IMG/VR virus record: IMGVR_UViG_3300009177_000028
Coordinates: 1 to 64,000 of that record
DNA length: 64,000 nt
Source: a virus
Strand: one strand, 5' to 3'
The notes beneath the pieces were generated by a model. The model had not been told where the DNA came from. It saw nothing but the letters and a program-made list of their open reading frames with translations, and made no database searches. Position numbers and translations under genes: made by a program. Positions 62,501-64,000 of the stretch are shown piece after piece. Position 1 is the first letter of the stretch. Every line of letters begins with the position of its first letter.

Positions 62501-64000
62501 TTTCTCATATTGAGCCAGAAGTAATTGAATCGGCCTTCTTGAATTGGTCTTTGGGAAGTAGCTTGCTTTACCCAGAATCAGTTACTACTACAGGCGCCTA
62601 TCAGCTACTACCGGGCAAGTTTGGTAACGGCGCACTTGTTAACTCTTCAGATCAAAGTATTAAGTTTCCAGTTAACTCTAACCTAAGACTAGAAGAAGGA
62701 ACTTTTGAAACATGGATTGTTCCACAATGGGATGGTTTAGATAACGATACTAGATTGACCTTCACAGTTCTTAAAGACGGATATGCTATTGCCCCAAACA
62801 ATATCTTTATTGGAGCCGCTGAGTATCACCCAGATAGTAATGTTTTCTCTATAGACAAAAGAGGTAACGTAGGTGGCACCCCAAATACCAATAAAGATGG
62901 TGTCTTTATTTATTACGATAAGGATATCTCTGGAAGCTTCTTCCGTTGGTATGTTGAAGTCATAGACGGATACGTTAGCCCAGGTAGTTCAACCTATCAA
63001 TTCACAATCTCATCAACTGGTAGCTTCTACGACAGTAAGAGTATGGTTCTACCAAAGCCATCTAACCTAAGCATCTTTACGGGCGCTAGTAGCCTTAGAT
63101 TCACTATTACTGGAGGTTCTGGCGGTATTGATGAGGGAGTTACCTTCGTTTCAGATACCGAACATTATCTATTGGATTTTGGAGAGACTCCATCTAAAAA
63201 TAGATTATCCATTTACAAAGATGTAAGTGGATACATGAACTTCCGTGTATTTGACCGTGAAAAGGCCGCCTCTGTTGTTAGCGCCGATGTCTCTGCCTGG
63301 CATGCTGGAGAGGCTCACCACGTAGCCGCTTCTTGGAAACTAAATACTATTAACGGACGAGATGAAATGCATCTCTTCATCGATGGATTTGAAGTTCCAA
63401 ATATTATTAAGTATGGGCAAAAGCTTCAACCATATCTTCATGAGAAATTTAGAACTGTCAACCCAGAAGAAATTGTAGGTTTGGTTGATCGTGACATTGT
63501 AGCTTCTGTCGATCTTCAGACAATTGCGGGCAACAATACAGTTACCTCTAGCCTTAATTTCAATACATATCAAATTTTCCCAGGAGATACAATCTTTATT
63601 GATGAGGTTGGTTTCTCTTTAACTGGCTATACAATTACTGGAGTTAGCGGGCAAACGTTAACTCTAAGCGCAAGTATGCCGGTTACTATGTCAAGCGGTC
63701 ACTTCTCAATTAATAGAACATCATTTACTGTTACTTCAGATATCGATGTCGCTCCAAATATTGCCGTTACTACCATCCATGCTTTGGTAGATGGATATTT
63801 GAATGGCACTGATATGTCAGGAAGTCTTGGCGGTAATACCGTTACCTCAGCCGGCTCCAATTTCGTAGCTGCTGGCGTTCTACCAGGTTACTTAGTTAGA
63901 ATTGATAATAACTCTTTGGACACTGCATATACCATTTTGTCGGTTGCAGCAAATACATTGACTATTAACACTACACTACCTATCAATTTCACGGGACAGA
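59518..64000 (+). CDS. Giant baseplate/fibre protein, runs off the window
   Basis: Reading from ATG 59518, two bases after the J-gene stop, the frame is open for all 1494 codons to the window end, so the gene is partial. The N-terminus is Ig-like (LNVQVNDSSSIDVTFTEALTP). Residues ~820-890 carry the module shared with the J protein (VTRLSDSAALWSG, SVGDQVVIDY). Residues ~1055-1320 form a concanavalin/LamG-type domain (LRLEEGTFETWIVPQWDG; WHAGEAHHVAASWKLN; EMHLFIDGFEV). Near the end two small SH3-like repeats occur (NTVTSSLNFNTYQIFPGD and NTVTSAGSNFVAAGVLPG). In T4 the gene after 6 encodes wedge gp7; a wedge or fibre-anchoring role fits. No Shine-Dalgarno is visible, so coupling is likely. Confidence 0.88.
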   Translation, partial: MDTLRILNVQVNDSSSIDVTFTEALTPNLITSNVSIISEISGIPDSDVLTISISDATLSITCQPLTPLASYFLEFKSVMFHPFESLNGNAIIVEDTVSNRYFITAPLEPDNPVKNYLDSFLYGNIYNNTDDNTVIAKYIKSLAVTVSKALYDIRQLNNENYLSFNVIDEHKVRGAGPFDRLNEEGAYEVLRVGRTPADATANNTFPFEFFPTYPVTLQKQSNVEVLTPNSLDEAGFFNINSLTLNLSNSPVTRVTSIVFTLNTINPVFTYDIEALGYQILDSRYDQDFGFTYLQLADNQIRISDQILADANFSLEDIIRVDVQYESKNLGVVVDPSTVNVYTTQTSTREVLPPIINIFNLKHAPITDVSNNIPTLGGVTFIDPNTNTGTAHPAFKYEIPFRFNALPSTPGQYAVDYATGTVYVYGNDLNNDGTGPYPPLATYKYRLTYQSEIDYVYDPDLQDIVALPNGSLVGYAGNVNFQYEEVLIPGTDYKAELHNEQLNERIQNRLVALNVLKTKYTPITNVFRIFNETSGEIYTLNRWSDDKIYFRYNTPPRLVAQSAERATFNTVSNEVLFVNNTLTNGDGYSIFKIFLNNNTIVDSTEDGLASSFNTSLVFSNGNLFIVEKWFNRNETISSNINRLTEYGQYMIDYVNGVTYVAVSNISNFNLGTVSYKNNAITPLFPHVITTDDIYYRISPLNPKNKQFGYTSFEDGFIYPETLDPSDEMFLNSSVAAPYQLYNGNVGIFMGSTFVPGVTNQVKFVRAIYEFNDLNNSVSPYNFAQASLSTGFNITVGTVSKQVFDTVQFDGSNYYVLINENISYLSPNITYNFAVTRLSDSAALWSGSLSNVVTGDQVKLLLTTGSPSVGDQVVIDYTLTINNFSQIVIDYNKGDYFIDYTYLADEIIVSYEYGDNVLDFRHNRNLPANSEYYVSYKAGALRDALLKNFGTLVNVPELATFDVDFNRERYRDALTAALTSFIQGPTVTAIKNIGKTISHIEPEVIESAFLNWSLGSSLLYPESVTTTGAYQLLPGKFGNGALVNSSDQSIKFPVNSNLRLEEGTFETWIVPQWDGLDNDTRLTFTVLKDGYAIAPNNIFIGAAEYHPDSNVFSIDKRGNVGGTPNTNKDGVFIYYDKDISGSFFRWYVEVIDGYVSPGSSTYQFTISSTGSFYDSKSMVLPKPSNLSIFTGASSLRFTITGGSGGIDEGVTFVSDTEHYLLDFGETPSKNRLSIYKDVSGYMNFRVFDREKAASVVSADVSAWHAGEAHHVAASWKLNTINGRDEMHLFIDGFEVPNIIKYGQKLQPYLHEKFRTVNPEEIVGLVDRDIVASVDLQTIAGNNTVTSSLNFNTYQIFPGDTIFIDEVGFSLTGYTITGVSGQTLTLSASMPVTMSSGHFSINRTSFTVTSDIDVAPNIAVTTIHALVDGYLNGTDMSGSLGGNTVTSAGSNFVAAGVLPGYLVRIDNNSLDTAYTILSVAANTLTINTTLPINFTGQ

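Noticed and set aside
1-64000. Genome-wide reassignment of TAG to an amino acid
   Set aside because: Only one in-frame TAG is found in about 20,000 codons, and Gln is encoded normally by CAA and CAG, so a general recoding is not supported here.

Overview
The window is the virion-structure region of a large contractile-tailed (myovirus-type) bacteriophage. The evidence is a major capsid protein, tail sheath, tail tube, frameshifted tail-assembly chaperones, tape measure, central spike, gp25-like wedge and Baseplate_J protein, all on one strand, with many fibre and adhesin genes. The DNA is AT-rich by eye. Structural modules alone fill more than 64 kb, which suggests a genome of jumbo or near-jumbo size. 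The host cannot be named. Two canonical sigma70-type promoters indicate a bacterial host whose RNA polymerase the phage uses.

Layout. 1-1000: capsid protein and a bidirectional terminator. 1053-2294 (minus): CCA-adding enzyme with its own promoter. 2400-10288: unknown virion genes, then a family of modular paralogous beta-rich proteins; one of them (5540-8212) has an in-frame amber codon at position 29. 10354-13525: TIM-barrel glycosidase-like protein, patatin-like phospholipase, small virion protein, HNH nuclease, unknown gene, cold-shock protein. 13526-14414 (minus): three small genes, one with a coiled coil and membrane anchor. 14497-23842: fibre and adhesin genes plus small neck-like genes. 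23843-25051: divergent 2H phosphoesterase and HExxH metallopeptidase. 25080-34646: further virion and fibre genes, a three-helix membrane protein, and a polyglycine adhesin. 34655-42646: tail terminator candidate, sheath, tube, terminator, chaperones with -1 frameshift, tape measure. 42659-64000: baseplate genes ending in a giant gene that runs off the window.

The plus-strand genes fit one morphogenesis programme: head, fibres, tail shaft, baseplate. They are closely packed, often with TAATG or ATGA overlaps. The minus-strand genes (CCA enzyme, 2H phosphoesterase, small membrane cluster) and the lone enzymes (patatin, HNH, cold-shock) look like accessory cargo inserted between structural modules. 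Of 47 closed genes, 43 stop with TAA, 4 with TGA and none with TAG. No gene-free stretch exceeds 300 bases; the largest gap is 35477-35615. I saw no tRNA, CRISPR array or insertion sequence.
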